Shown piece after piece: positions 25,941-34,703 of a stretch of 64,000 bases of DNA. The notes under the pieces were generated by a model, which made no database searches, was not told the DNA's origin, and saw only the letters and a program-made list of their open reading frames with translations. The position numbers and the translations under genes are program-made. Origin of the DNA: Clostridia bacterium (lineage in GTDB: Bacteria > Bacillota > Clostridia > Oscillospirales > Acutalibacteraceae); the NCBI GenBank assembly GCA_017465465.1, contig JAFTWE010000054.1:1-64000 (forward strand), written 5' to 3'. Each line of letters begins with the position of its first letter. Within the stretch, counting starts at the first letter, position 1.

Positions 25941-27347
25941 TTGGTATTTTCAAGCTTATTTTTCCTGTTTGTGTTTTTGCCCGTAACATTGCTTTTGCAG
26001 CATTTTATGCCTAATGTCAGGCTTAAGAATATAGTTGTTCTCATTGCATCTCTCCTTTTCTACGCTTGGGGTGAGCCTAAGTGGATAGTGCTGATGCTTC
26101 TGGTTACATTAACCGATTATTTTGCAGGCATTCTGATAGATAAATACCGTGGCACCAAAAAAGCAAAAGCAGCGATGGTTTCATCCGTTGTGATTACCTT
26201 GGGTGCCTTGGTGGTGTTTAAATACCTCAACTTCTTTACCGACAACATTTTTTCTCTCTTTGGCTCAGATTTTAAAACAAATATCGCCCTTCCAATCGGC
26301 ATTTCATTTTACACCTTCCAGGCTATGTCTTATGTTATTGATGTTTACCGTGATGATGTAAAGTGCCAGAAAAGTTACCCAAGGCTTTTGCTGTATGTGA
26401 GTATGTTCCCTCAGCTTATTGCAGGCCCTATTGTCCGTTACAGTGATATTGATAAAGAAATTGAAGAAAGAACAGTTACCTTTGATAAAATTTCTCAGGG
26501 TATTACCCGTTTTGTAATCGGTCTTTTTAAGAAGGCTGTGTTTGCCAATTTCCTTGGTGAAACTGCAACAATGTTCCTCGACGGAGATTTGACTCAGGTT
26601 ACTGCAGTTCAGGGCTGGCTTGGAATAATTGCTTATTTCTTCCAGATTTATTTTGACTTTGCGGGTTATTCCGATATGGCAATCGGCCTTGGCAAGATGA
26701 TGGGATTTTCTTTCCCCGAAAACTTCAATTATCCGTATATTTCAAAGTCGATTACCGAATTCTGGCGCCGTTGGCACATAACTTTAAGCTCCTTTTTCCG
26801 TGATTACATTTATATACCGTTAGGCGGTAACAGAAAGCATCATGTTTTTAATATGCTTGTGGTTTGGACCCTTACAGGCTTCTGGCACGGTGCAAGCTGG
26901 AACTTTGTTTTTTGGGGCTTTTACTATTTTGTTTTGCTTGTTCTTGAAAAGAAGGTTTACGGCAAATACCTTGAAAAGCTCCCGGTTCTGATAAGAAGAT
27001 TTTACAGTGTGTTTATTGTAATAATCGGTTGGGTATTTTTCTATTATGAAGATATATCCGCAGTGGGCGGCTTGCTAAAAGCAATGTTTGGCTTTAACGG
27101 CTTCTCTCAGGCGGGAGATTTAACAATTATACTCAACAGAGCTATTCTTCTTGTTATGGCGGCTGTGGCTTCAACTCCTTTTGTTGCAAACCTTGCAAAG
27201 AATGCTGTAAGAAAGCTTTCGCGAGTTAAAAACGGCAGAGAAGCCGTTCAGGTTGTTACAATTATTTTTCAGTTAAGCGTTTTATTTGTTTGTGTAGCGG
27301 CTCTTGTAGGTTCAACCTATAACCCGTTCCTTTATTTCAGATTTTAA
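25941..27347 (+). CDS. MBOAT-family O-acyltransferase (AlgI-like)
   Basis: A 468-residue polytopic membrane protein (about 11 helices) of the MBOAT family, which moves acyl groups across the membrane onto extracellular glycans. The invariant histidine is H316 in TGFWHGASWNF. The FYTFQAMSYVIDVYR, FPQLIAGPIVRY and YFDFAGYSDMAIGLG segments are also typical of AlgI. The start is TTG 25941, eight bases after GAGGAGG. The following DHHW gene is the usual AlgX/AlgJ-like partner, so the pair probably O-acetylates a surface or exported polysaccharide. Confidence 0.93.
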   Translation: MVFSSLFFLFVFLPVTLLLQHFMPNVRLKNIVVLIASLLFYAWGEPKWIVLMLLVTLTDYFAGILIDKYRGTKKAKAAMVSSVVITLGALVVFKYLNFFTDNIFSLFGSDFKTNIALPIGISFYTFQAMSYVIDVYRDDVKCQKSYPRLLLYVSMFPQLIAGPIVRYSDIDKEIEERTVTFDKISQGITRFVIGLFKKAVFANFLGETATMFLDGDLTQVTAVQGWLGIIAYFFQIYFDFAGYSDMAIGLGKMMGFSFPENFNYPYISKSITEFWRRWHITLSSFFRDYIYIPLGGNRKHHVFNMLVVWTLTGFWHGASWNFVFWGFYYFVLLVLEKKVYGKYLEKLPVLIRRFYSVFIVIIGWVFFYYEDISAVGGLLKAMFGFNGFSQAGDLTIILNRAILLVMAAVASTPFVANLAKNAVRKLSRVKNGREAVQVVTIIFQLSVLFVCVAALVGSTYNPFLYFRF

Positions 27348-27376
27348 GTATTTTTCAGCAGAAAGGCGGTGAGGAT

Positions 27377-29155
27377 ATGTCATCAAAAAGAGCTAAAAAG
27401 AAAAAACAAAAACAGCTTGAAGAAAAGCAGCTTGAAGCAGAGCTTCAGCCGGCTGAAAAGGCTCAGGATGAAGAAGATATCCCTGCACCGCAAGAGTCTG
27501 AGAATGAAACTGAGGCCGTCGCAGAAAACACACAAAGCGGGGAAACTGCAGAAAATGCAGAAGCAGAAGCTCAGGAACCGGAAGAAATTCAGGAGCCTGA
27601 AATTGAGAAAGATGTTTTTCAAGAGGAGCCTCATGACGAACAGCTTATAGTTGAACAAAAAGAAAAAGAAGATTTTGCAGTAATGATGCAAGACTTCAAG
27701 GCGGCAGTGGAGCAGGTGAATGAAAAGGACCCTGATGAAGAAACTCTCATCCGCCTTTTTGGTGAGTGCGATACAGATTCACATAAAGAAAAGGTTATTG
27801 AAAATCCTTATGAAATTGTTGAAAAAGAAGAGCACCGCATAGCTCACCTTGTTTTAAAGATTTTATATGCCGCATCGGCGTTGCTTTTTACCGGTGCTTT
27901 GCTTGTGTTCGGAATTATCAGCTTCTGCGATGAAGATAAGCTTGTTTCTCAGACCGAAAACAGAACATTAACTCAAAAGCCTGCGCTGACACTTTCCGCC
28001 ATTTTCAGCGGAGAATATACTGTACAATTTGAAAACTACTATTCAGATAATTTCCCTGCACGCGATTTCTTTATCGGTGTCAACGGCAAAATCAAAGATG
28101 TTTTAACAAGATTTTCTGTAGGTGATAATACGGATGTTATCATCTCTGTAGATAAGTCTGATGATGACTTCGCAGGTGAGGGTGTTGACCTGGGCAATAA
28201 GCCTGAGAATTCTGATGAAATAAAAGAAAATACTGCCGAGGTTACCCCTGATGATGAAGCTTCCATCAAAGGCTCAATTATTTTAAGCGGTGACAGAGCA
28301 ATGGAAATTTACACTTATAACGAAAGTGATGCCAAGAGGTACGCTTCGGTTGTTAATAAAACTGCCGCCGCAATGCCTGACGGGGTTAAGTTCTATTCTC
28401 TTGTTTCGCCCACAGCGGTTGAATTTTACGGCACAAAAACTTACCGTGAGGGAGTTCATTCTCAGCGTGATGCAATTAAGAATATTTATTCAAAGCTCAG
28501 TGACGATGTGATAACGGTTGATGCTTATTCTGCTCTTGTGGAAAAGAGTGAAGAATATATCTACTTCCGCACCGACCATCACTGGACAGCCCGAGGTGCT
28601 TATTATGCCTACACTGCATTTTGTAATACGGCAGGCGTAACGGCTCCTAAGATTGAGTCATTTACAACTCATAACATTGAAGATTTTGTCGGCTCACTTT
28701 ACCGTTCTTCTCAGGCCGAAGCTCTTAAGAAAAATCCTGATTATGTGGAATGCTTTGAGCTTCTTGTTGATGCAACAAATACCGTTTATTCAACCCCTGA
28801 AATGACCGACGGAATTAACACCTATATTGTTGCCAAAAAAGTAAATGCCGACAATAAATATCTTGCGTTTATTTCAGGTGACCAGCCTCTTGAAAAGATA
28901 AAAACAAATGTAGCAAACGGCAAGAAAATTCTTGTTTTGAAAGAATCCTTCGGTAATGCCTTTGTTCCTTTCCTTTGCAATAACTATGAAGAAGTTTATG
29001 TTGTTGACCCGAGAAAGATGGATATGTATCTTCCCGATTTTGTTAAAGAAAACGGAATTCAGGAGGTTCTTGCAATTAACTATTGCTTCGGTATTTCAAA
29101 CTCAAAATATTGCAACGAGCTTGAAAAGCTGACCGTTAAAGAGGTAAAGGAGTGA
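27377..29155 (+). CDS. DHHW/AlgX-like SGNH protein with long cytoplasmic acidic region
   Basis: A 592-residue protein with three parts. Residues 1-150 are low-complexity, rich in Glu, Lys, Gln and Ala, and probably disordered. Residues about 158-182 form one transmembrane helix. The extracellular remainder is an SGNH-like acetyltransferase/esterase domain with the DHHW motif (D400-W403, in TDHHWTARG) and a later LKESFGNAFVPFL nucleophile-type block. Homologues AlgX and AlgJ accept acetyl groups from the MBOAT partner and pass them to a glycan. GGTGAGG precedes the ATG, 29 bases after the MBOAT gene. The acidic tail is longer than in the common forms. Confidence 0.85.
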   Translation: MSSKRAKKKKQKQLEEKQLEAELQPAEKAQDEEDIPAPQESENETEAVAENTQSGETAENAEAEAQEPEEIQEPEIEKDVFQEEPHDEQLIVEQKEKEDFAVMMQDFKAAVEQVNEKDPDEETLIRLFGECDTDSHKEKVIENPYEIVEKEEHRIAHLVLKILYAASALLFTGALLVFGIISFCDEDKLVSQTENRTLTQKPALTLSAIFSGEYTVQFENYYSDNFPARDFFIGVNGKIKDVLTRFSVGDNTDVIISVDKSDDDFAGEGVDLGNKPENSDEIKENTAEVTPDDEASIKGSIILSGDRAMEIYTYNESDAKRYASVVNKTAAAMPDGVKFYSLVSPTAVEFYGTKTYREGVHSQRDAIKNIYSKLSDDVITVDAYSALVEKSEEYIYFRTDHHWTARGAYYAYTAFCNTAGVTAPKIESFTTHNIEDFVGSLYRSSQAEALKKNPDYVECFELLVDATNTVYSTPEMTDGINTYIVAKKVNADNKYLAFISGDQPLEKIKTNVANGKKILVLKESFGNAFVPFLCNNYEEVYVVDPRKMDMYLPDFVKENGIQEVLAINYCFGISNSKYCNELEKLTVKEVKE

Positions 29156-29159
29156 TTTT

Positions 29160-29789
29160 ATGAAAAAGATATTACTTCTTTTAATTGCTTGTGCAATGCT
29201 TTTGCTTTGCGCCTGTGATGAAGACACCCCAAAAGTGGAAGAAGACCAAAACAAAAGCACTTCTCAAAGCTCTGCGCCCTCTGAAGAGTCGACCACTGTT
29301 CCGTCTCAGCGTATTGAGCATATAGCTGAAAAGCTTGAAAACGGAATGCTTGAAAACCTTGACGAATACAATGAAGAGGAAAAAGAGCAGATTAAATCTG
29401 CCGTTGAAAAAGACGGCTACACCCTTGAATTTAAAGACGACGGCTCAGGTGTTCTTTCTAACGAAGAGGGGGAGTGGACCGTTGCCGCAGGCTGGGTAGA
29501 AAATGAATACACCGAGGGTATCCCGGTGATTGATTTCGGCACGGTAACTATGAGCATGGAGGATGAAGATTCAAAAGGCAACTATTATATGTTCCTCATC
29601 CGTCAGGCTAATTTCTTAGAGGTCGAAAATTATGTAGAAACCCTTGGCCAAATCGGCTATACTGATGTTATAAGCAAGGTTGTTAATCAGTCGGCCAATG
29701 CCGTTGTTTTTGAAGCTCAGAACAGCAACGGAAAGCGGATAGAGCTCGGCTATTCCTCTAACGGATTTACATTTAAAATTTACAAATAA
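29160..29789 (+). CDS. Putative lipoprotein, unknown function
   Basis: A 209-residue protein with a signal peptide and lipobox (LLLCAC, modified Cys about residue 19), then a Ser/Thr/Glu-rich linker to about residue 50 and a small globular domain. I do not recognise the domain; it has predicted mixed alpha/beta character with the GYTLEF and GFTFKIY strands. It follows the DHHW gene by 4 bases and precedes a terminator, so it belongs to the O-acetylation operon and probably acts on the outer face of the membrane. Confidence 0.75.
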   Translation: MKKILLLLIACAMLLLCACDEDTPKVEEDQNKSTSQSSAPSEESTTVPSQRIEHIAEKLENGMLENLDEYNEEEKEQIKSAVEKDGYTLEFKDDGSGVLSNEEGEWTVAAGWVENEYTEGIPVIDFGTVTMSMEDEDSKGNYYMFLIRQANFLEVENYVETLGQIGYTDVISKVVNQSANAVVFEAQNSNGKRIELGYSSNGFTFKIYK

Positions 29790-29794
29790 AATTG

Positions 29795-29832
29795 CGGCAT
29801 ATTTTCTCGTTTGAGAATTTATGCCGTTTTTT
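29795..29832 (+). terminator. Terminator of the O-acetylation operon
   Basis: CGGCATA...TTCTC (29795-29808) pairs with GAGAA...TATGCCG (29813-29826) around GTTT with a small internal T/T bulge, followed by six T (29827-29832). Confidence 0.85.
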
Positions 29833-29863
29833 ATTAAAGAAATATTAAAAAGCAGTAAAGTGA

Positions 29864-29892
29864 TTGAAATATATCAACTTTTATGTTAAGAT
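29864..29892 (+). promoter_or_regulatory. Sigma-A-type promoter for the membrane protein/lipase operon
   Basis: TTGAAA (29864-29869), a 17-base spacer and TAAGAT (29887-29892), about 40 bases before the membrane protein start. Confidence 0.65.
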
Positions 29893-29930
29893 TTATATAA
29901 CTAAACTTATGTGAGGAGAAATGAAGTTAA

Positions 29931-30695
29931 ATGAGTGCGGTAGTTAAAGATTGGTTTTACAGAATAACCCACAACTGTAAAAAGTGGGAAATGGCCCTTT
30001 GGTGGATTTTCAGAATTATTATGATTTACGGACTTATAGAGTCTTTTGTAAATGCTGATAAATATGAAGACAAAATCAGAACAATGATGATTGTAAACTT
30101 CCTTTGTTGCTTCGGTTGGGAAATTTTTCAGGCTTTTCCAAAAAGTCATTTGTTCAGATATCTTCCGTCATCATTGCAGAATTTTACAAGCGTATATGTT
30201 TTCTTAACAGCCTTTATGGGTGCTTATGTTAACTGGTATTATGAAGTTTGGTGGTGGGATAAATCCCTTCACCTTGTAAGCGGCGGACTTCTTGTTCTTG
30301 CAGGCTATGTGATGATTAAGGCTTATGAAGAGCGTGACGGACGCCATATTCCCGTGACCGTAACTGTTTTTGCGGCGTTTTGTGCTTCGTTTATGTTCGG
30401 AACATTCTGGGAATGCTTTGAATTCACCTTTGACCAGCTTTTTGGCGGCGATACACAGCATTGGTCTTATAAATTAGCTGAGGAAGCAAACAACCTCACT
30501 CTTATTTTCCAGCCTGCAAAAGAGTTCCATTCAGAAGATTGGTTTGCACGCTTTGCTCTTATTGACACAATGACCGATATTGTTTCAAACTCTGTGGGTG
30601 CTGTTATTTGCGGAATTATCCTTAAATTATCTCTTCTCAAAAAAGAAAAGGCTGAGAGAGCTGAAAGTAAAAAAGAAAAGCTTTCAGTTAAATAA
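29931..30695 (+). CDS. Multi-pass membrane protein (YjdF/DUF2238-like)
   Basis: A 254-residue protein with about six transmembrane segments and a charged C-terminal tail of Lys/Glu. Polar residues within the membrane-adjacent segments (WWWDKSLHLVSGG, FWECFEFTFD, LIDTMTDIVSNSVGA) form a conserved-looking set of Asp, His and Glu that resembles the YjdF/DUF2238 group, whose function is unknown. I am not certain of the family. The start ATG 29931 is the first possible in this frame. GAGGAG is unusually far from it, and a second ATG in another frame sits closer. A secreted lipase-like gene follows after 33 bases. Confidence 0.6.
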   Translation: MSAVVKDWFYRITHNCKKWEMALWWIFRIIMIYGLIESFVNADKYEDKIRTMMIVNFLCCFGWEIFQAFPKSHLFRYLPSSLQNFTSVYVFLTAFMGAYVNWYYEVWWWDKSLHLVSGGLLVLAGYVMIKAYEERDGRHIPVTVTVFAAFCASFMFGTFWECFEFTFDQLFGGDTQHWSYKLAEEANNLTLIFQPAKEFHSEDWFARFALIDTMTDIVSNSVGAVICGIILKLSLLKKEKAERAESKKEKLSVK

Positions 30696-30728
30696 TTAAA
30701 CTGATTTCAATAAGGAGGTGAGAGGCGT

Positions 30729-32627
30729 ATGAAAAAAATTACGGCATTTTTGTTGGCGGTTGTTCTTGTTGTTTGTTCATTGAGCTTAACTGCCGCCGCA
30801 ACCGAAAAGGCAGATTATAACGGATATCCTATAGTCCTTGTGCCGGGTTATGCCTCTGCATCTCTTCTTTATGAAGAAAACGGCAAAACCTACTCCGCCT
30901 GGGGCTGGAAAGCTGAAGATTTAACTAATGATTTTGCCAATAACGGTCTTACGCTTTTAAAGGGTATTGACCTGATGCTCAGGGGCGAAAGTGATTATTT
31001 TATTAACGCAGTCGGCACTTCTATGCAGGATTTGTTTGCAAAAATGGAATGTAACCCCGACGGCACAAGCAAAAAGAATGTGCGCCCCGTTTTGTTTAAC
31101 GCTGATGTAACCAACGACAAATATATGAACGCCGCTTACCCCGAGGGCGATTACAGAGTTGAGCTTGATATGACAGGCGCTCTCGATGAGCTTGTTGGCG
31201 AAGAAAATGTTTTTTATTTTAACTGTGATTTCAGAATGAGCGCGGTTAAATGCGCCGAAAAGCTCAATGAGTATATAACTCAGGTCAAGGCTTTCACAGG
31301 TAAGGATAAGGTGAATATCATAGCCGTAAGCCACGGCGGATTGATTACCTCCACATATATTTCTCTTTATATGCAGCAGCAGGATGTTTATAATGTGGTT
31401 ATGGACGAGCCTGCTTTGGAGGGCGCTTATATGGCGGCAGATTTTTTGAATAACTCTATCGAGCTTGACGAAGAATCTCTTGTGAATTATCTTGAATATC
31501 ATTCTCAGGCTGAAACAGATTTTGACTGGCTTGTTAAGGCTCATCAGCTCGGCCGCATAGACGAGGTTTCAAAAAAGGTAGTGCCTTATGCCATAGAGTC
31601 GGTAAAATATTGGGGAAGTCTGTGGGATTTTGTTCCTTTGAACGAATATGAACGCCTTAAAAAAATCCACCTTGATGAAGCTGAGTCAGCACAGCTTATT
31701 GCTCAGAGTGACTATGTTCATTATGAAATTATGGGTCACTACCGTGAGATTTTTGAAAAAGCCAAAGCACTTGGAATGAATATCAACATCATTGCAGGTG
31801 CAGGTCATAAAATTATTACGGGAACTGACGAAAATTCTGACGGAATTATAACCGTAGCTTCGTCAACGGGAGCAACCTGTGCGCCTTACGGCAAGCGTTT
31901 TTCTAACGGATATGTTCAGGCAGAAGGCTCTGATGAGCGTATGATTTCACCGTGGATGAATATTGACGCTTCAACCTGCTATCTGCCATATAACACCTGG
32001 TTTGTAAACGGTCTTTATCACGGAATGGAGTTCTGGGATGAATATTCCCGCTCACTTCTTTTTAAGCTTGTTACCGCAACCGAGCCTATGAATGTGAATT
32101 CCGACAGCTATTACACAAGATTTCACGATACCACAAGTGTTACTTCCTCTGTGTTTTCTTCTTTTGATGAAAGTGAAAAAGGTTATCTTACCGCTAAGGA
32201 TAATGCGCTGATTATCAAAAATCTTTCATCAAAATATCAGATGGCAGTTTTGTCGGTAAAATGCCACGGAACTCAGGCTGAGTTTGACTGGGATATTGAA
32301 TTTATAAAGCCGGGGGAAAGCACCACCGCTTATCTTAAAGGCTCATTGCCTGAGGGAACAACATACACCCAGGTTACTGTTACCTACTTCCTTTTGGGAA
32401 GCATAACTCCTCTTAATCAGCGAAAGCAGAATTTCACCGTATTCAACGGCAAAGCTCAGGCTGAAAAAGAAGAATATATTGATACGGAATTTAAATCTGA
32501 TTTTGAGAAGAAAGCTCCTCAAAAATTTGTAACCTTCATTGAAAAAATCGGATTTACCGATTTTGTTGATGTAACCTATGATGCCTCTTCAACATTGTGG
32601 CAAAGATTTAAAAATCTATTTAAGTAA
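30729..32627 (+). CDS. Secreted alpha/beta-hydrolase (lipase/LCAT-like)
   Basis: A 632-residue exported protein with a clear signal peptide (cleavage about residue 25, after TAAA). The mature part opens with the oxyanion segment YPIVLVPGYASA. The nucleophile elbow is AVSHGG with S201; the first glycine of the usual GXSXG is alanine. NVFYFNCDFRMS precedes it, and a catalytic His probably lies in the later INIIAGAGHK region. The C-terminal third (about 460-632) is a probable beta-sandwich. The nearest well-known families are bacterial lipases and lecithin-cholesterol acyltransferase; the substrate is unknown. AAGGAGGTG precedes the ATG. A terminator follows. Confidence 0.8.
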   Translation: MKKITAFLLAVVLVVCSLSLTAAATEKADYNGYPIVLVPGYASASLLYEENGKTYSAWGWKAEDLTNDFANNGLTLLKGIDLMLRGESDYFINAVGTSMQDLFAKMECNPDGTSKKNVRPVLFNADVTNDKYMNAAYPEGDYRVELDMTGALDELVGEENVFYFNCDFRMSAVKCAEKLNEYITQVKAFTGKDKVNIIAVSHGGLITSTYISLYMQQQDVYNVVMDEPALEGAYMAADFLNNSIELDEESLVNYLEYHSQAETDFDWLVKAHQLGRIDEVSKKVVPYAIESVKYWGSLWDFVPLNEYERLKKIHLDEAESAQLIAQSDYVHYEIMGHYREIFEKAKALGMNINIIAGAGHKIITGTDENSDGIITVASSTGATCAPYGKRFSNGYVQAEGSDERMISPWMNIDASTCYLPYNTWFVNGLYHGMEFWDEYSRSLLFKLVTATEPMNVNSDSYYTRFHDTTSVTSSVFSSFDESEKGYLTAKDNALIIKNLSSKYQMAVLSVKCHGTQAEFDWDIEFIKPGESTTAYLKGSLPEGTTYTQVTVTYFLLGSITPLNQRKQNFTVFNGKAQAEKEEYIDTEFKSDFEKKAPQKFVTFIEKIGFTDFVDVTYDASSTLWQRFKNLFK

Positions 32628-32629
32628 TA

Positions 32630-32660
32630 AAGAAGTCTGCTCAAGCGGACTTCTTATTAT
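32630..32660 (+). terminator. Terminator after the lipase-like gene
   Basis: AAGAAGTCTGC (32630-32640) pairs with GCGGACTTCTT (32645-32655) around TCAA, with one T-G wobble, followed by ATTATTTT. Confidence 0.8.
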
Positions 32661-32698
32661 TTTGCACATAAATTTTTAAGAAAAAAGCAACTTTTCAC

Positions 32699-32727
32699 TT
32701 GAAAATACACATATAGTATGATATAAT
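32699..32727 (+). promoter_or_regulatory. Strong sigma-A promoter for the PiT gene
   Basis: TTGAAA (32699-32704), a 17-base spacer and perfect TATAAT (32722-32727). Confidence 0.8.
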
Positions 32728-32757
32728 AACCAAATAATTTTGAGAGGAGGAATAACC

Positions 32758-33810
32758 GTGTTAATGTATGAGGTGTTTGGTCAGCCGGTGATTTTTTGGA
32801 TTTTAAGTGTTCTCACCTTCAGTCTGACCTTACTCAACGGCTTTCTTGACGGCAGTAATACGGTGGCTACATTGATTGCAAGCCGTTCAATGAGACCGAG
32901 AACAGCGTTGCGCTTTGCGGCGGCGATTGAGTTTGTTTCTCCGTTAACCTTATTTGTAACGGGCTTTGGTGTTTCAAGAGCCATTCAGAATATGGTATAT
33001 GAAGAAAACTATTTAGGAGCAACAGGTGAGGACCAATACCGTGCCCTTTGCTTTATCGGTGCAGGCGTGCTTGCCGCCGTATTGTGGGATTTGACCGCTT
33101 GGCTTTCTCATGTTCCGTCAAGCTCAACTCACGCTCTTCTCGGCGGAGTTGTTGGCTCAAGTGTTGTAGCATACGGCTTGGGCAGTGTTGCCTGGTTCCA
33201 GTTTTTATACAGAGTTATTCTTATGATTTTCCTTGCACCTGTTGTTGGCTTTATTGCCGGCTTTATTGTAATGAAAATCAATAAAACCATTTTTATGAAA
33301 GCCTCAAGAGGAGCAAACACCGTTTTTAAAAGAATACAGATTTTAAATGTTTTGCTTTTGGCATACAGCCATTCAACCCACGATTCTCAGAAAACTCTCG
33401 GTATCATAATGCTTCTTATGTCTATCTGCGGAGGAACGGTTGCAACCCAGCCTCCTGTTCTTGCCGTTTTGGTTGCGGGCACTTGCCTTGCAACAGGCAT
33501 TCTCTTCGGCGGCTATAACATAATCAGAACTGTCGGTATGAAAATCTTTAAGGTTAAGCCCATTCATGCATACTCTTCTCAGTTGGCATCTGCAACCTCA
33601 TTGATTACCGCAAATGCGCTGGGCGTTCCTGTTTCATCAAGCCACATTGTAAGCACCTCAGTTATGGGTGTTGGTGCGGCTGAAAGATTAAGCGCCGTCA
33701 GATGGATAAATGTTAAAAAGATTGTTATTTCTTGGTTTATTACCGTTCCTATTGTAGGCTCTCTGGGCGCGTTGTTCTGCTTTATCCTCACTAAAATTGT
33801 AGGAGTGTAA
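32758..33810 (+). CDS. Inorganic phosphate transporter, PiT family
   Basis: A 350-residue membrane protein with about ten helices and the two inverted PiT repeats. The first signature is NGFLDGSNTVATL, close to the GFHDTANAVAT of PitA. The second is HSTHDSQKTLG, close to HGSNDGQKG. Members import phosphate with Na+ or H+. The start chosen is GTG 32758, seven bases after GAGGAGG, below a near-consensus promoter; the longest open frame would begin six codons upstream, before that ribosome site. The usual PhoU-like (DUF47) partner gene is not adjacent. A beta-propeller-like protein follows after three bases. Confidence 0.9.
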   Translation: MLMYEVFGQPVIFWILSVLTFSLTLLNGFLDGSNTVATLIASRSMRPRTALRFAAAIEFVSPLTLFVTGFGVSRAIQNMVYEENYLGATGEDQYRALCFIGAGVLAAVLWDLTAWLSHVPSSSTHALLGGVVGSSVVAYGLGSVAWFQFLYRVILMIFLAPVVGFIAGFIVMKINKTIFMKASRGANTVFKRIQILNVLLLAYSHSTHDSQKTLGIIMLLMSICGGTVATQPPVLAVLVAGTCLATGILFGGYNIIRTVGMKIFKVKPIHAYSSQLASATSLITANALGVPVSSSHIVSTSVMGVGAAERLSAVRWINVKKIVISWFITVPIVGSLGALFCFILTKIVGV

Positions 33811-33813
33811 AAT

Positions 33814-34662
33814 ATGGATTTTATGGCTGTCTTAACTAAGATTGTTGCTTTTCTTTGCAGCTTTTTAATTCCTCTTTCAAACGGGCTGAATTGCCTTTTT
33901 AACGGCGACATTTATCCCTTCCAATCAAACACCAAGGTTATCGGCCTTGAAACCTTTGACAGAAGCCAGGGTGTTACCACAGACGGTGAGTATTGGTTCT
34001 TCAGCGGTAAGGGTTCACTTACAAAAGTAAACATTGAAACCAACGAGATTGAGGTTAAAAATGACAATCCGTTCCTCGGCTTTGAAGAGTACGGTGTTGA
34101 CCATGTTGGCGGAATCAGCTATTATAACGGCCTTATCTATGCAGGCCTTGAAGACAGTAAGGTTTGGAACAGCCCTCTTGTTGCGGTGTATGATGCAGAC
34201 ACACTTGAGTATGCTGGCAAGTTCATTCACCTTGACACCGAAAAAATGAAAAGAGGCTGTCCTTGGGTTTGTTGTGACGGTGAAAGAGGTTACTTTTATG
34301 TTGCCAACAGCCGTGACACAGTAGAAATGTATTGCTACGATATTGATACCTTTGAATATGTTAAAACCGTTTCATTTGAAACAGAGGTTGCGGCAATTCA
34401 GGGTGCTGAAATGTATAACGGCATTATGTACGCCGCCACCAATGATGCAACAAGAGCTGTGTATCAGATTAACCCCGACACAGGCTCGGTTACAAAATAT
34501 TTTGACCGCATTATGTATCAGCCTCTTCTCATTGATAATTTTGGCGGTGAGGGCGAAGATATAACAGTTCTTCAAATGGAAGACGGAACATTGTTCCACG
34601 CTCTTGATTTGGGAGCACTCTTTATTGACGCTAACCTGCGCCATTACAAACCAATAGCATAA
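33814..34662 (+). CDS. Exported or membrane-anchored beta-propeller-like protein, unknown function
   Basis: A 282-residue protein with an N-terminal hydrophobic segment (about 5-28), then repeated strands with GGISYYNGLIYAG, GAEMYNGIMYAATN and LVAVYDADTLEY segments, as in beta-propellers of the glutamine-cyclotransferase or SMP-30 kind. I see no catalytic motif. The ATG lies three bases after the PiT stop, with TAGGAGTG as ribosome site, so the two are probably co-transcribed. A role in phosphate uptake is not supported by anything but position. Confidence 0.65.
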   Translation: MDFMAVLTKIVAFLCSFLIPLSNGLNCLFNGDIYPFQSNTKVIGLETFDRSQGVTTDGEYWFFSGKGSLTKVNIETNEIEVKNDNPFLGFEEYGVDHVGGISYYNGLIYAGLEDSKVWNSPLVAVYDADTLEYAGKFIHLDTEKMKRGCPWVCCDGERGYFYVANSRDTVEMYCYDIDTFEYVKTVSFETEVAAIQGAEMYNGIMYAATNDATRAVYQINPDTGSVTKYFDRIMYQPLLIDNFGGEGEDITVLQMEDGTLFHALDLGALFIDANLRHYKPIA

Positions 34663-34666
34663 AACT

Positions 34667-34701
34667 AACGGCAAGACGAGAAATCGCCTTGCCGTTTTTG
34701 C
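34667..34701. terminator. Bidirectional terminator between the PiT operon and the HAD gene
   Basis: AACGGCAAG (34667-34675) pairs with CTTGCCGTT (34688-34696), with an inner CGA/TCG pair, followed by T5 on the plus strand and T-rich sequence on the minus strand. Confidence 0.8.
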
Positions 34702-34703
34702 AC

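Noticed and set aside
30957..31544. A 195-codon minus-strand frame within the lipase-like gene
   Set aside because: The plus-strand gene has a signal peptide and hydrolase motifs, and the minus frame has no ribosome site or recognisable domain.
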